From positions 332,336-396,335 of the forward strand of contig JANLFP010000001.1 of assembly GCA_024655905.1 (NCBI GenBank): a DNA stretch of 64,000 nucleotides, written 5' to 3'. Positions 16,323-25,069 of the stretch are shown one piece after another; positions within the stretch are counted from its first letter, which is position 1, and each line of letters begins with the position of its first letter. The notes under the pieces are model-generated. The model was not told the DNA's origin. It searched no databases and worked only from the letters and a program-made list of their open reading frames with translations. Source of the DNA: Tepidanaerobacteraceae bacterium. GTDB lineage: Bacteria; Bacillota; Thermosediminibacteria; Thermosediminibacterales; Tepidanaerobacteraceae. Position numbers and translations under genes: made by a program.

Positions 16323-17020
16323 AACTGGAAAACGTTGTGACGCACTATGGAAACATACAGGCATTGAAAGGCATTTCCCTGGAAATAAGCCGCGGTGAGA
16401 TAGCAACGGTTATCGGAGCCAACGGAGCAGGAAAGACAACTACTTTGAAGGCCATATGCGGCCTGGTCGGCGTTACTTCGGGAAAGATTTTTTTTGAGGA
16501 AAAAGACATAACGGGCAAGCCAACCCCGGATATCGTGAGCTCGGGCATTGCCATGGTGCCGGAGGGCCGGCGCATTTTCCCCCGCATGTCGGTGCTGGAA
16601 AACCTTCAGCTGGGCGCATACCTGAATAATGACAAAAATGATGTGCGCAAAGACATGGAGAGGGTCTTTGAGCTTTTTCCCATATTAAAGCAGCGTCTGA
16701 AACAGGTGGCCGGCACCCTGTCGGGCGGAGAGCAGCAGATGCTGGCCATAGGAAGGGCGCTTATGGCAAAGCCCAGGCTTTTGCTCCTGGATGAACCTTC
16801 CATGGGCCTGGCACCAATGATCGTTTCGAGCATATTCGATATCATCACAGAGATAAATCAGAGCGGCACCACCATCCTCCTGGTAGAGCAAAACGCCCAG
16901 ATGGCGCTTTCCATCGCGCATAAGGGCTATGTGCTCGAAACAGGCAGGATCGTCATGGAAGATACGGCAGAAAATCTCCTGCACAATGAACAGGTAAAAA
17001 AGGCTTATCTGGGGGAGTAG
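16316..17020 (+). CDS. livF: Branched-chain amino acid ABC transporter ATPase LivF
   Basis: 234 residues with Walker A GANGAGKTT, the LivF-type PEGRRIFPRMSVLENL, signature LSGGEQQMLAIGRALM, Walker B LLLDEPSMGLAP and switch VEQNA. Last gene of the operon; AAGGAGG in the livG end serves its ATG. A strong terminator follows at 17068. Confidence 0.95.
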   Translation: MLKLENVVTHYGNIQALKGISLEISRGEIATVIGANGAGKTTTLKAICGLVGVTSGKIFFEEKDITGKPTPDIVSSGIAMVPEGRRIFPRMSVLENLQLGAYLNNDKNDVRKDMERVFELFPILKQRLKQVAGTLSGGEQQMLAIGRALMAKPRLLLLDEPSMGLAPMIVSSIFDIITEINQSGTTILLVEQNAQMALSIAHKGYVLETGRIVMEDTAENLLHNEQVKKAYLGE

Positions 17021-17022
17021 TC

Positions 17023-17061
17023 TTCGAGGTTCGAAATTCGAGATTGGAGGTTCGAGATTTT
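17023..17061. repeat. Short degenerate tandem repeat
   Basis: Five near-copies of the 9-mer TTCGAGATT (TTCGAGGTT, TTCGAAATT, TTCGAGATT and relatives) follow one another directly after the livF stop. Function unknown; it could be a small satellite. Confidence 0.55.
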
Positions 17062-17067
17062 TCAAGC

Positions 17068-17102
17068 GGCGGAGAAACATCTTCGCCCTTTTTTATTTTT
17101 TT
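17068..17102 (+). terminator. Terminator of the liv operon
   Basis: Stem GGCGGAG-AAACAT-CTTCGCC (one G-T pair) followed by C and a long T run interrupted by one A. Confidence 0.88.
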
Positions 17103-17173
17103 AATTTTCCATGGGTAAAATTTCATAATTGCTCGCGCCGCTTTCTCGGCCATGAATGTTCTGGCAAAGGGAG

Positions 17174-18163
17174 TCATTTTGCTGTTGAAGATGGCCCGGC
17201 ACCGCAGCTCTTTGCAGATTCTTGCGGCAAGTCCTGTGCTTCATGGGTGTTCACCGGCAATTCAGCATCCCGCCTAAGAGCCCGGCAAGCAGGCATGCGT
17301 GGTTTACGGCTCTCTGACGGCAGTAGTTCCGTAATCATGACTCCCAGGAAAATGAGCGAAAAGCCAGCAATAGTCCTTACGGTCAGTGTCTCTCCCCAAA
17401 GCAGGAAGGAAAATAGCCCCGCAAACACCGACTCCATTCCCATTATGACTGCAGCGTGGGTGGAAGTTGTATATTTCTGTGCCGTGTTCTGGATGGCAAA
17501 GGCTCCTGCAGTGCAAAAAATTACTGCATATAGCAGGGCGGCCCAGATATGAAAGTCCATTCCTGCCGGGACGGGTTCCATCACAAGGCCCACTGCCATG
17601 GTCAGCACCCCGGTGATTCCCGTCTGAAGGACGGCGATGTTGATGGGGTCCGCCTTTTTTACGTACTGTTCGGTATAAATTATCTGAAGGGCGAAAAATA
17701 CGGCGCACACCAATGTAAGGGCATCGCCGGAATTTATGGTGAGGTCCCGGTTAATGGAAGTAATCCCGAGCCCTGCAAAGGTAATAACGGCCCCAATTAC
17801 CTGGGACCATCCCGGGAACTGCCCGGTTAAGAACAGAGCCATAAACGGCACAAGCACCACATACACGCTTGTGATGAATCCGGATTTGGCCGGCGTTGTA
17901 TAAAGAAGTCCCAAGGTCTGTGTCACAAATCCTCCAAAAAGGCACAGACCGATGACTATTCCGCCTTTTAATTCATCATGCGTAACGTTTTTTATATGCC
18001 GGCGGAAAACCGCAGCAAGAATCAGCGAAGCCAGGATGAACCTGATGCCAAGATACATATAGGGCGTTATTTCATTCAATGCATCCTTCATTATAACGAA
18101 ATTGAGGCCCCATCCCATCGTAACCAGCAAAAGGGCCCCATCTGCCATAAGGCTCTTTTTCAA
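17174..18163 (-). CDS. EamA/DMT family transporter
   Basis: Ten predicted membrane spans over two EamA repeats, with the usual N-terminal GWGLNFVIMKDALN and a second repeat starting near GDALTLVCAVFFALQ. Such proteins export metabolites or amino acids; substrate unknown. 329 residues: the last 45 or so form a polar tail with Cys and Pro (about SESRKPRM to the end) that most relatives lack. The TTG start at 18163 has GGAGGAG upstream. It sits where the toxin partner of the broken antitoxin at 18182-18424 would be expected, so it may have come in by a deletion or rearrangement. Confidence 0.85.
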   Translation of the reverse strand: MKKSLMADGALLLVTMGWGLNFVIMKDALNEITPYMYLGIRFILASLILAAVFRRHIKNVTHDELKGGIVIGLCLFGGFVTQTLGLLYTTPAKSGFITSVYVVLVPFMALFLTGQFPGWSQVIGAVITFAGLGITSINRDLTINSGDALTLVCAVFFALQIIYTEQYVKKADPINIAVLQTGITGVLTMAVGLVMEPVPAGMDFHIWAALLYAVIFCTAGAFAIQNTAQKYTTSTHAAVIMGMESVFAGLFSFLLWGETLTVRTIAGFSLIFLGVMITELLPSESRKPRMPACRALRRDAELPVNTHEAQDLPQESAKSCGAGPSSTAK

Positions 18164-18181
18164 AATTATCTCCTCCGGATA

Positions 18182-18424
18182 TTATCGTTCATGAAGATCC
18201 TCTCTTTGCCAATTTTTTTTACCGCGGGTATGTAACTCAAAACCTGTTTCTAATACAGATAAATGATGCTTTTTAGCCTTTTCATAAGAATTCTCTTTTT
18301 ACGCTATTTCTTCCAAAGTCTTTGTCAAAAGAGCTGATATAGACATCTGCTTTTCTATGGCTATATGCTTAATTTTTCTTAAAAGTTCTTTGGGAATAGA
18401 CAGAGTAATGTTCTGATACTGCAT
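18182..18424 (-). pseudogene. Ribbon-helix-helix antitoxin gene with an in-frame stop
   Basis: ATG at 18424 with AGAGGTG upstream opens MQYQNITLSIPKELLRKIKH, a typical RHH/CopG DNA-binding start. A TAA at codon 42 (18299-18301) interrupts the frame, after which it continues to a TAA at 18182 with a VapB-like end (YEKAKKHHLSVLETGF and QREDLHER). Removing the stop would give a normal 80-residue antitoxin. The terminal GAACGATAA overlaps an ATGAACGAT that looks like the first codons of a lost VapC, ended after eight codons. It is most simply a decayed VapB whose toxin gene is gone. Confidence 0.8.
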
Positions 18425-18443
18425 TTTTATCACCTCTGATTCT

Positions 18444-18472
18444 ATAATATCACGCATTCACGTGTGATGCAA
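18444..18472 (-). promoter_or_regulatory. Promoter and operator of the broken antitoxin
   Basis: -35 TTGCAT (18467-18472) and -10 TATTAT (18444-18449) are 17 bp apart on the minus strand. Between them lies the inverted repeat ATCACGC-6-GTGTGAT (18449-18468, one mismatch), placed as for autoregulation by an RHH antitoxin. Confidence 0.6.
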
Positions 18473-18594
18473 TAATTGCAAAAAAGGTGGGTGGTTTGCG
18501 TCAACCTCAGCCCTGCTTTACACCCTCCCTATAAAATTTCTCCTTAATCCCCCGGCCCATCACGCTTGCGATTATATTAGTTTAACGTTTTTTC

Positions 18595-20013
18595 CTATTT
18601 ATTTTGCAGACTGTTTAAATACTTCAGCATTACTTCCCGCACGATGGGCCCCGCATTGGCTCCGCCACCGCCGGCATTTTCCACCACCGCCGCCACGGCA
18701 ATCTTGGGATCTTCCGCCGGCGCAAAACCAACAAACCACGCATGGGTCTTGCCGTGCGGGTTCTCCGCACTTCCGGTTTTGCCCGCCACCGTTATGCCGT
18801 TTATATTCGCCGGTTTGCCGGTGCCGCTTTTCACCACATCCACCATCAGTGCTTTGATTTTGTCAGCAACGGTTTTTTCCAGCACAATTCTCGGGGCTTC
18901 GGCTTTATGCATTGATTTTTCCAAACCGAGGGGGGTAACTATTTTTTGAATAACATATGGCGTCACCAGCCTTCCGCCGCTCGCTATCACCAAAGCTACC
19001 CGAGCCATTTGAAGCGGTGTTGCCAGAATCTTCCCCTGCCCGATGGAATCCTCAGCCAATTCCACATCTCCGCCCAGTGAAGGAGGCCTGGGCATTGTGC
19101 TTGTTGCAACGGGTATGTCCGTATCAAGATTTGCATTAAACCCAAAGGCCTCGGCCATCGAGAAAAGATTGTCCGCCCCCGCTTCCTGCCCTATCTGTAT
19201 GAACACCGTATTGCTCGAATATCTGAAGGCTGTATTCAAATCATAGTCGCCGGGCCATAGGTTTTCATAATCTCTTATTATTCTGCCGTTGATTTTTACA
19301 TATCCCGGCGTGTAATATATTTTCTTCTCTATTTCCGGATGGCTGCAAAGCGCTGCTGCCAGGGTTATTATTTTAAATGCGGAGCCAGGCGGGTAAAGGC
19401 CCTGTGTAGCCCGATTTATCAGTGGTTTATCAGGATTATTCAGCAAGCCGTCCCATTTGTTTTGAAGATTCGAAGCGTCATACCCCGGAGAACTCACTAA
19501 AGCCAAAACCGCTCCGGTATTGGGGTCCAGCGCCGCCAGCGCCCCCCTCCTTCCCCTGAACAGACTGTAGGCAGTACTCTGCAATTGTGAATCGATGGTA
19601 AGATAAACATCATTTCCCCTGTCCGCCACACCCAGTATCTTCTGCCTGAGAAGGACCATGGGATCCTTCTCGGTCACTCCCAATAGTTCTCCGTTTAAAG
19701 CGTCTTCCAGACCGGCGCGGCCGAACCTCCTATCGGAATACCCTATCAGAGGACCGAAAGCTTCTCCTCCGGGATAAATCCTTTTTTTAACATTTCCTTC
19801 TATGACTGTATCCGCCAGGGGCCTTCCCCTTGCGTCATAGATGGTTCCTCTTAAAACCTTGTCTTCCTGTTCCCACAACCTTCTGTTGTATGAACTCTGT
19901 ATCAGCCTGTCCCTCTCATAAGCCGTAAAATATGAAAGATATATTATAAGAGAAACAAAGAGCCCGCAAAATATTCCAAAAATAATCTTTGTATTTTTTT
20001 TGAGTCTATCCAT
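18595..20013 (-). CDS. Peptidoglycan D,D-transpeptidase (PbpA/FtsI-type PBP)
   Basis: 472 residues: short cytoplasmic tail, one membrane anchor (about 10-30), a small PBP dimerisation domain and the transpeptidase domain. The active-site motifs are GSAFK (SxxK, around 208), SSN (SxN, around 267) and KTGS (around 418). It cross-links peptidoglycan outside the membrane. Its short N-terminal module matches the PbpA class that pairs with a RodA/FtsW; the gene overlaps the upstream rodA-like gene by 8 bp. The trio FHA-RodA-PbpA resembles the actinobacterial division locus but without a visible kinase. Confidence 0.92.
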   Translation of the reverse strand: MDRLKKNTKIIFGIFCGLFVSLIIYLSYFTAYERDRLIQSSYNRRLWEQEDKVLRGTIYDARGRPLADTVIEGNVKKRIYPGGEAFGPLIGYSDRRFGRAGLEDALNGELLGVTEKDPMVLLRQKILGVADRGNDVYLTIDSQLQSTAYSLFRGRRGALAALDPNTGAVLALVSSPGYDASNLQNKWDGLLNNPDKPLINRATQGLYPPGSAFKIITLAAALCSHPEIEKKIYYTPGYVKINGRIIRDYENLWPGDYDLNTAFRYSSNTVFIQIGQEAGADNLFSMAEAFGFNANLDTDIPVATSTMPRPPSLGGDVELAEDSIGQGKILATPLQMARVALVIASGGRLVTPYVIQKIVTPLGLEKSMHKAEAPRIVLEKTVADKIKALMVDVVKSGTGKPANINGITVAGKTGSAENPHGKTHAWFVGFAPAEDPKIAVAAVVENAGGGGANAGPIVREVMLKYLNSLQNK

Positions 20014-21229
20014 CGTCTTCTTCTCCTCTCCCGCTTTGCCGAATGCCGTTCAAAATTCCGAGGGAAATGAAACTCATGACCATTGAGCTTCCTCCGTAGC
20101 TCATAAAAGGCAGGGTTACTCCCGTCATGGGAATAAGCTTTATTACCCCGCCTATAATGGTGAATATCTGAAGGCCGAACATGGTGGCAATGCCCAGTGC
20201 TGCCAGAGCTAAGAAACTTTCTTTTGCGGAAAGGGATATTTTGATGCCGCGGTATACCAGAAGGAAATAAACCACAATCAGCGCTGCGGCTCCCATGAAG
20301 CCAAATTCCTCGGAAAATCCCGAAAAAATGAAGTCCGTTGCAACCGCCGGAATGTATTCCGGATGGCCCATGCCAAGGCCGGTCCCGAAAAAGCCTCCCT
20401 GGGCAATGGCAAAGAGGGACTGAACTATTTGATATCCCCTGCCCGGCACATCCTGCCACGGATTGAGCCATGCCTCTACTCTGATTCTAACATGGCCGAA
20501 AAGATAGTATCCGAAAACCGCAGCTGTTCCCGCAGCCGCGAGACCAGCCGCAGCAATATCCATTCTGGAAGTGGCGGCAAAAACAATAGCGAGAGCGGTC
20601 ATGTAAAAAAGCATTGCTCCGCCAAGGTCCCTTGCCATCATGAGAAGAATTGTCACCGCCAGGATTTCTCCTGAAAGCCTCAAAATGCTTTCTATCTTTC
20701 CGCTCCTTAATTTTTCGGCAAGAAAAAGCACAAATGTTATCTTGGCCAGCTCGGATGGCTGGAATGAATAATTCGCCAGCTGTATCCAGCTTCTCGACCC
20801 GCCCCTTTCCACCCCGAACAAGAGAGGCATCGCCAGCAGCACTAAAGTGGCCGCTAAAAAAAAATACGGATTTATCTTGACTTTAACCCAATATTTGATG
20901 ATTGCCGAACTTAAAATATATGCCAGCACTCCCAAGGCATACCAGTTTATCTGCTTTGAAAATGCAGCCGGATTTATTCTGTAGAGCATGATTAGCCCCA
21001 ATTGCGATATAAAGCTTGATAGTATAAAAAGAGCGGGGTCCTGGCCGTAAAGAATATGGTTGGTCAGAAAGTAGCCTGCAAACATGATGGTGGAAAAAGC
21101 TATGGCGCCGTATAAAGGTGCGGGAGAGAAGGGCACGGTTTTTAGGGAAAGTAGGAAAAAAGCAATAAAACCTATCAGAGCGGTGGCACTAATTGTCTTG
21201 TTATAAATGGCCTCCATTTTTAATTCCAC
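20006..21229 (-). CDS. SEDS glycosyltransferase (FtsW/RodA/SpoVE family)
   Basis: 407 residues, around ten membrane spans, with family motifs GGSRSWIQLANYSFQPSELAK, the ARDLGGAMLF segment and a C-terminal GVTLPFMSYGGSSM. Polymerises peptidoglycan strands from lipid II together with a PBP. GTG start at 21229 (GAGGAGGG 6 nt upstream), overlapping the FHA gene by 29 bp. FtsW versus RodA cannot be split by eye. Confidence 0.93.
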   Translation of the reverse strand: MELKMEAIYNKTISATALIGFIAFFLLSLKTVPFSPAPLYGAIAFSTIMFAGYFLTNHILYGQDPALFILSSFISQLGLIMLYRINPAAFSKQINWYALGVLAYILSSAIIKYWVKVKINPYFFLAATLVLLAMPLLFGVERGGSRSWIQLANYSFQPSELAKITFVLFLAEKLRSGKIESILRLSGEILAVTILLMMARDLGGAMLFYMTALAIVFAATSRMDIAAAGLAAAGTAAVFGYYLFGHVRIRVEAWLNPWQDVPGRGYQIVQSLFAIAQGGFFGTGLGMGHPEYIPAVATDFIFSGFSEEFGFMGAAALIVVYFLLVYRGIKISLSAKESFLALAALGIATMFGLQIFTIIGGVIKLIPMTGVTLPFMSYGGSSMVMSFISLGILNGIRQSGRGEEDDG

Positions 21230-21644
21230 GGTTTTCCCTCCTCAAAAACTTAAATTTTCTGTCTCCCAGCACCACTTCATCATTCTCACGCAGTTTGAAA
21301 GGCTTTTTTATCTTTTTGCCGTTCACAAAAGTGCCATTGGTACTGTTCAGGTCCTGAATCAGCATATTCCGGCCCCTCTTGGTTATAAGAGCGTGCTTGC
21401 TGGAGAGAAACGGGTCTTCTATCACAATGTCGGAATCCGATGCCCTTCCCACTGTATTTACGGGAAACAGAGGATATTCCCTTCCATCTTCGTCCAGCAG
21501 GCAATACCCCGTTTCCCCCGGGTGCTGTTTATCCATCAGCAAGTCAACAACCATAATTTTTAAAAAATTATATAAAAAATAATAAATAATCCCTATAATA
21601 GCAAACTTTCCCACCTGAGCAATGAGCCCGTACATAAAAACCAC
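21201..21644 (-). CDS. Membrane-anchored FHA domain protein
   Basis: 147 residues. A membrane segment (about 8-35) is followed by an FHA domain with GRASDSDIVIEDPFLSSKHA and NSTNGTFVNGKKI, the residues that bind phosphothreonine peptides. First gene of the FHA-RodA-PBP operon. FHA proteins in such loci dock a Ser/Thr kinase target; the kinase is not in the window. Confidence 0.9.
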   Translation of the reverse strand: MVFMYGLIAQVGKFAIIGIIYYFLYNFLKIMVVDLLMDKQHPGETGYCLLDEDGREYPLFPVNTVGRASDSDIVIEDPFLSSKHALITKRGRNMLIQDLNSTNGTFVNGKKIKKPFKLRENDEVVLGDRKFKFLRRENRGIKNGGHL

Positions 21645-21763
21645 CTCTATTATATTATATCACAAATAATAAATGGTAATCTTTTGCCAGCCCCGTTCCT
21701 TAAACTTACAGTATAAAAAAAGCCCAAAATCCTTATTATAAAACTATGAAGGAGGGAAAATAA

Positions 21764-22261
21764 ATGAAAAGATTTTTTTCTTCTCTTATTATATTGCTTG
21801 CGATTGTTTCTTTCGCCTTCGGCGGCTGTTCGATCAGCCGAAAGCCAGCGCCCAAACCCGCTCCCCCCACCAGAGTGACCCCGTCTCCCACGGCTCCTGC
21901 TCCAAAACCCGCCGCTCCGGCTGCCCATACTCTCGCCTCTAAACTGGCCTCTGCAGCCGAAAAAGTTGAAGGGGTAAAATCGGCCACCGTAGTTGTATCC
22001 GGATCCACGGCTTTCGTAGGCCTGGAGATAAAGCCAGGCGTGGAAGCCAAAAAAACAGAGGAAATAAAAACAAAAGCCGCGGATGCGGTGAAGAACGCGG
22101 ATACCCGTATAAAAGCCGTTAACGTCACCACAGACCCCAATCTTATAACAAGATTGAAAAAGATTGCAGAAGGCATCCGCTCCGGAAAACCCATTTCGAG
22201 CTTTACGAAAGAGCTTGCAGAAATTACACGGCGAATGCTGCCCAAAGGAAAAACAAAATGA
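21764..22261 (+). CDS. YhcN/YlaJ-type sporulation lipoprotein
   Basis: 165 residues: lipoprotein signal ending in FGGC (Cys about 22), a Pro/Ala/Lys-rich linker, then a small domain (VEGVKSATVVVSGSTAFVGLEI) with the family pattern of YhcN/YlaJ spore lipoproteins. Relatives sit in the spore inner membrane. ATG with AGGAGGG before it. A terminator follows. Divergent from the FHA operon. Confidence 0.78.
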   Translation: MKRFFSSLIILLAIVSFAFGGCSISRKPAPKPAPPTRVTPSPTAPAPKPAAPAAHTLASKLASAAEKVEGVKSATVVVSGSTAFVGLEIKPGVEAKKTEEIKTKAADAVKNADTRIKAVNVTTDPNLITRLKKIAEGIRSGKPISSFTKELAEITRRMLPKGKTK

Positions 22262-22270
22262 GATAAAACC

Positions 22271-22298
22271 AAATCCTGCGCCAAAACGCAGGATTTTT
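22271..22298. terminator. Bidirectional terminator
   Basis: Stem AAATCCTGCG-CCAAAA-CGCAGGATTT followed by T on the plus strand and by a T-rich stretch on the minus strand. Lies between convergent genes. Confidence 0.85.
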
Positions 22299-22320
22299 GT
22301 CGGTCTTGCATTTTTTCGCT

Positions 22321-22809
22321 TCATTTAGATTTATCCGCCAATTTCCGGAGTGCATCCTGATCCAATCTGAAAATCGTCCACTCATCCAGGGGTATTGCGC
22401 CCAGGGATTTATAGAAGTCTATGGAATGCTTGTTCCAATCCAAAACCATCCATTCCATGCGGCTGCATTTTCGCTCCTCAGCAAGATTGGCCAGAAAAGC
22501 AAAAATCTTTTTGCCAAATCCCCTGCCGCGGTACTCCGGCCTTATGTATATATCTTCAAGGTATAATCCCCGCTTGCCGAGGAAAGTTGAAAAGTTGTGG
22601 AAGAAAAGGGCATAACCCACGGGTTTATTATCATACTCCGCAATTATGACTTCAGCATCTTTTCTGTCAAACAAAGATTCCCGAAGTATATCCTCATCCG
22701 CCTTCAATTCATTGAGCATCCTTTCGTATTCGGCCAGTTCCCTGATTAATTGAAGGATCAGTCCCGTATCCTTTTCCTCGGCAAATCGAATATTAAAATT
22801 TTGATGCAC
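22321..22809 (-). CDS. GNAT family N-acetyltransferase
   Basis: 162 residues with the acetyl-CoA loop PEYRGRGFGKKIF (about 94-106) and a spermidine/thialysine acetyltransferase-like body (LYLEDIYIRPEYRG, MEWMVLDWNKHSIDFYKSLGA). The family transfers acetyl to small amines; a diamine or thialysine acceptor is plausible but not proven. ATG has AAAGGAGG upstream. Convergent with the YhcN-like gene. Confidence 0.85.
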   Translation of the reverse strand: MHQNFNIRFAEEKDTGLILQLIRELAEYERMLNELKADEDILRESLFDRKDAEVIIAEYDNKPVGYALFFHNFSTFLGKRGLYLEDIYIRPEYRGRGFGKKIFAFLANLAEERKCSRMEWMVLDWNKHSIDFYKSLGAIPLDEWTIFRLDQDALRKLADKSK

Positions 22810-22858
22810 AGAAACATGCCTCCTTTCTTAAACAAAACTCTTTTCATTTTTAATATGG

Positions 22859-23929
22859 TTATAGCAACAGCTCCAAAAATTTTACAGTCATGGGATTTAT
22901 CAGGCGGGGATGGGACAAAATCCTGTAAAGCCTCAGCACGTGCGCATAAGATAAAATTTTATCCACCTGTTCCAGTGTTCGCCTTCTCCATGCCCCTGCC
23001 ATCATGTTCTCAAAGCCAAGCCTCCGGCAGAGCAATTTCTTAAGATGAGTCTCATATATTGATGGGTCTTCCGATATTGCTCTTGCCGCAGCCATCCCGC
23101 TCAGCACCGCCATGTCTATTCCGCCGCCGTGCAGCGGTGATGTTAGCCCGGCTGCATCCCCAACCAGAAGAATGTTGTCATACACCAGCTTTTCCGGCAT
23201 CCTCGTAGGACAGATTCCGCCAAGAACTTTTCTAATTATATAATTTTCGTTATCAAGTCTTTCTTTTTTCAGAACATCGTCCAGCATTTTTCGCAATTCC
23301 GCCCTGGAGTTGGGATTAAAATCACCTATGCCTACGTTGGCCGTCTGGCGGCCGCTTTCATCCAATCCCTTCGGAAAAATCCAGTAATAACCCCAGAAAT
23401 CCGGCAGAAATCCGGCTTTAATGCTGTTTTTCATATGTGAAAAGTCGCCTTCAATCAGGTATTGCACCGTTTTTCCGGCATTCTGCCTGTAAAAACCGGA
23501 AAAACCCATCAATCTGGAAGTCACGGAAGGCGCGCCGGACGCATCTATTACAAAATCGAATTTTGATTTTAAGTTTTTCAGGTCTTCGGGCAAAACCGGT
23601 GAGTTTTCAATGATTCTGACCCCTTTTTGAATGGCTATTCTGGCTAGCTCTTTCTGCCATGTGCTCCTGTCTATCATCCACAGGTTCAGGGATCGGGCAT
23701 CGAATGTATATATAGAACAGGCTTCAAAGATTAGTGCCTCCACTTTGAACCTGACACCTGCACAGGGCTTGCCCAGGAGTTTCAATACATCAAAAAAGCC
23801 TTCTGCGCATCGGATATTTTCGCCGATTTTCCCTTTTTCCATTAGGGTTGCATCATTGCCTTTCTCTGCTGCCCCTGCCGCTGCAAAAAGACCGCCGGGC
23901 CCGCCACCGATAACAAGAACTTTCGCCAT
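22859..23929 (-). CDS. FAD-dependent oxidoreductase, geranylgeranyl reductase family
   Basis: 356 residues with an N-terminal Rossmann dinucleotide motif GGGPGGLFAAAGAAEKG (8-24) and the family hallmark GDAAGLTSPLHGGGIDMA near residue 260. Such enzymes reduce isoprenoid chains or related lipids; others are monooxygenase-like. The substrate here is unknown. Preceded by a 40-codon membrane ORF in the same operon. Confidence 0.85.
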   Translation of the reverse strand: MAKVLVIGGGPGGLFAAAGAAEKGNDATLMEKGKIGENIRCAEGFFDVLKLLGKPCAGVRFKVEALIFEACSIYTFDARSLNLWMIDRSTWQKELARIAIQKGVRIIENSPVLPEDLKNLKSKFDFVIDASGAPSVTSRLMGFSGFYRQNAGKTVQYLIEGDFSHMKNSIKAGFLPDFWGYYWIFPKGLDESGRQTANVGIGDFNPNSRAELRKMLDDVLKKERLDNENYIIRKVLGGICPTRMPEKLVYDNILLVGDAAGLTSPLHGGGIDMAVLSGMAAARAISEDPSIYETHLKKLLCRRLGFENMMAGAWRRRTLEQVDKILSYAHVLRLYRILSHPRLINPMTVKFLELLL

Positions 23930-23941
23930 GCTTTCACCCCG

Positions 23942-24064
23942 CTACCTCAATTTGTTCATAAAAAGCATCAATAAATTTCTTATGATATGAAATATCCCCA
24001 TGCCTGCTATTACTAAAATCGAAACAATGAACAGATCCACCAGCCATCCAAAGGTTATGTTCAC
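23942..24064 (-). CDS. Small single-span membrane protein
   Basis: GTG start at 24064 with GGAGG 8 nt upstream gives 40 residues. A hydrophobic stretch (about 8-28) is flanked by polar ends (MNITFGWLVDLF and MNKLR). The stop is 13 nt before the oxidoreductase start, so the two are probably cotranscribed. Too short for family recognition; a partner or anchor of the reductase is one possibility. Confidence 0.6.
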   Translation of the reverse strand: MNITFGWLVDLFIVSILVIAGMGIFHIIRNLLMLFMNKLR

Positions 24065-24087
24065 GATAACCGCCTCCCGATGAAAAA

Positions 24088-24975
24088 TTATTTAAGCCAT
24101 TTGTCAATCCTTTGTTTTTGCGTCAGCACGCCTGCAAAAACATCACCTTTATTTCTCAATCTATCGGGCATGGTTTTTATGTTGAACCGTTCGGGCCTCA
24201 CGCCTTCCTCCAGCTCCTCCCATGTCACCGGGCAGGATACCGGCGCGCCTTTTCTTGGCCGGGGGCTGTACGGAGCAATGATGGTCTTCCCCTTTATGTT
24301 TTGAAGATAGTCAAGATAGACCCTGCCCTCCCTTTTATCCACATTTCTGACGGTGGTAGCCGTTTCTGGAAATGTCTTCTCCAGTACCCGGCAAAAAAAG
24401 CCGGTGAAGATCCGCACATCCTCATAGGTATAAACCGGTTCCAGCGGAACATAAACCTGCAGCCCCGTGGCTCCCGAGGTTTTGGCAAAGCCTTTAAGGC
24501 CGGAAAGGTCCAAAAGTTTTTTCAGAGCCAGGGCGAGCTGGCGGGCATCCTCAAAATCCGTTTTTTCCATGGGATCAAAGTCAAAGACCGCAAAATCCGG
24601 TATGCCCGGCGCGCTTTTTCTGGAAAGCCAGGGATGAATTTCAATGCTCGCCTGATTTGCAGCCCAAATCAGGCTGTCTTTGTCATTTATCACAGCGTAT
24701 CTAATAATTTTATCTTTATCGGAAACATTTTCAAAGTCATCGAGCCATTCCGGCGCATATGCGGGCATATTCTTCTGGTAAAAGGCTTTCCCGTATATGC
24801 CGTCGGGATACCTTGTGAATACGGCGGGCCGGTCTTTCAGATGGGGCAGGATGTAAGGGGAAACTTTTTCCATATAATCTATGAAATCTGCTTTCGTAAA
24901 ACCGTCATCCGGCCACAGCACTTTGGAAAGATTCGTCAGCTTCACTTTTCGATTTTCCACATATACCTGGGGCAA
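24088..24975 (-). CDS. ligD: LigD-type primase-polymerase
   Basis: 295 residues covering only the polymerase module of LigD: WPDDGFTKADFIDYMEKVSPYILPHLKDRP at the start, the metal-binding DFD pair in AVFDFDP (around 155) and the GLQVYVPLEP and later IAPYSPRPRKGAPVS blocks. It adds (ribo)nucleotides at double-strand breaks during end joining. The ligase module is a separate gene, divergent, and Ku lies beyond. No phosphoesterase module is seen. Confidence 0.93.
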   Translation of the reverse strand: MPQVYVENRKVKLTNLSKVLWPDDGFTKADFIDYMEKVSPYILPHLKDRPAVFTRYPDGIYGKAFYQKNMPAYAPEWLDDFENVSDKDKIIRYAVINDKDSLIWAANQASIEIHPWLSRKSAPGIPDFAVFDFDPMEKTDFEDARQLALALKKLLDLSGLKGFAKTSGATGLQVYVPLEPVYTYEDVRIFTGFFCRVLEKTFPETATTVRNVDKREGRVYLDYLQNIKGKTIIAPYSPRPRKGAPVSCPVTWEELEEGVRPERFNIKTMPDRLRNKGDVFAGVLTQKQRIDKWLK

Positions 24976-25069
24976 TATTTTTCACCCGCCTAATATTATA
25001 TTTGGCTTTATTTTTGCAGTTTCCTCTTTTTGGAGAAAAAAATCTGGACATAATAGTACCGGTGATGTT

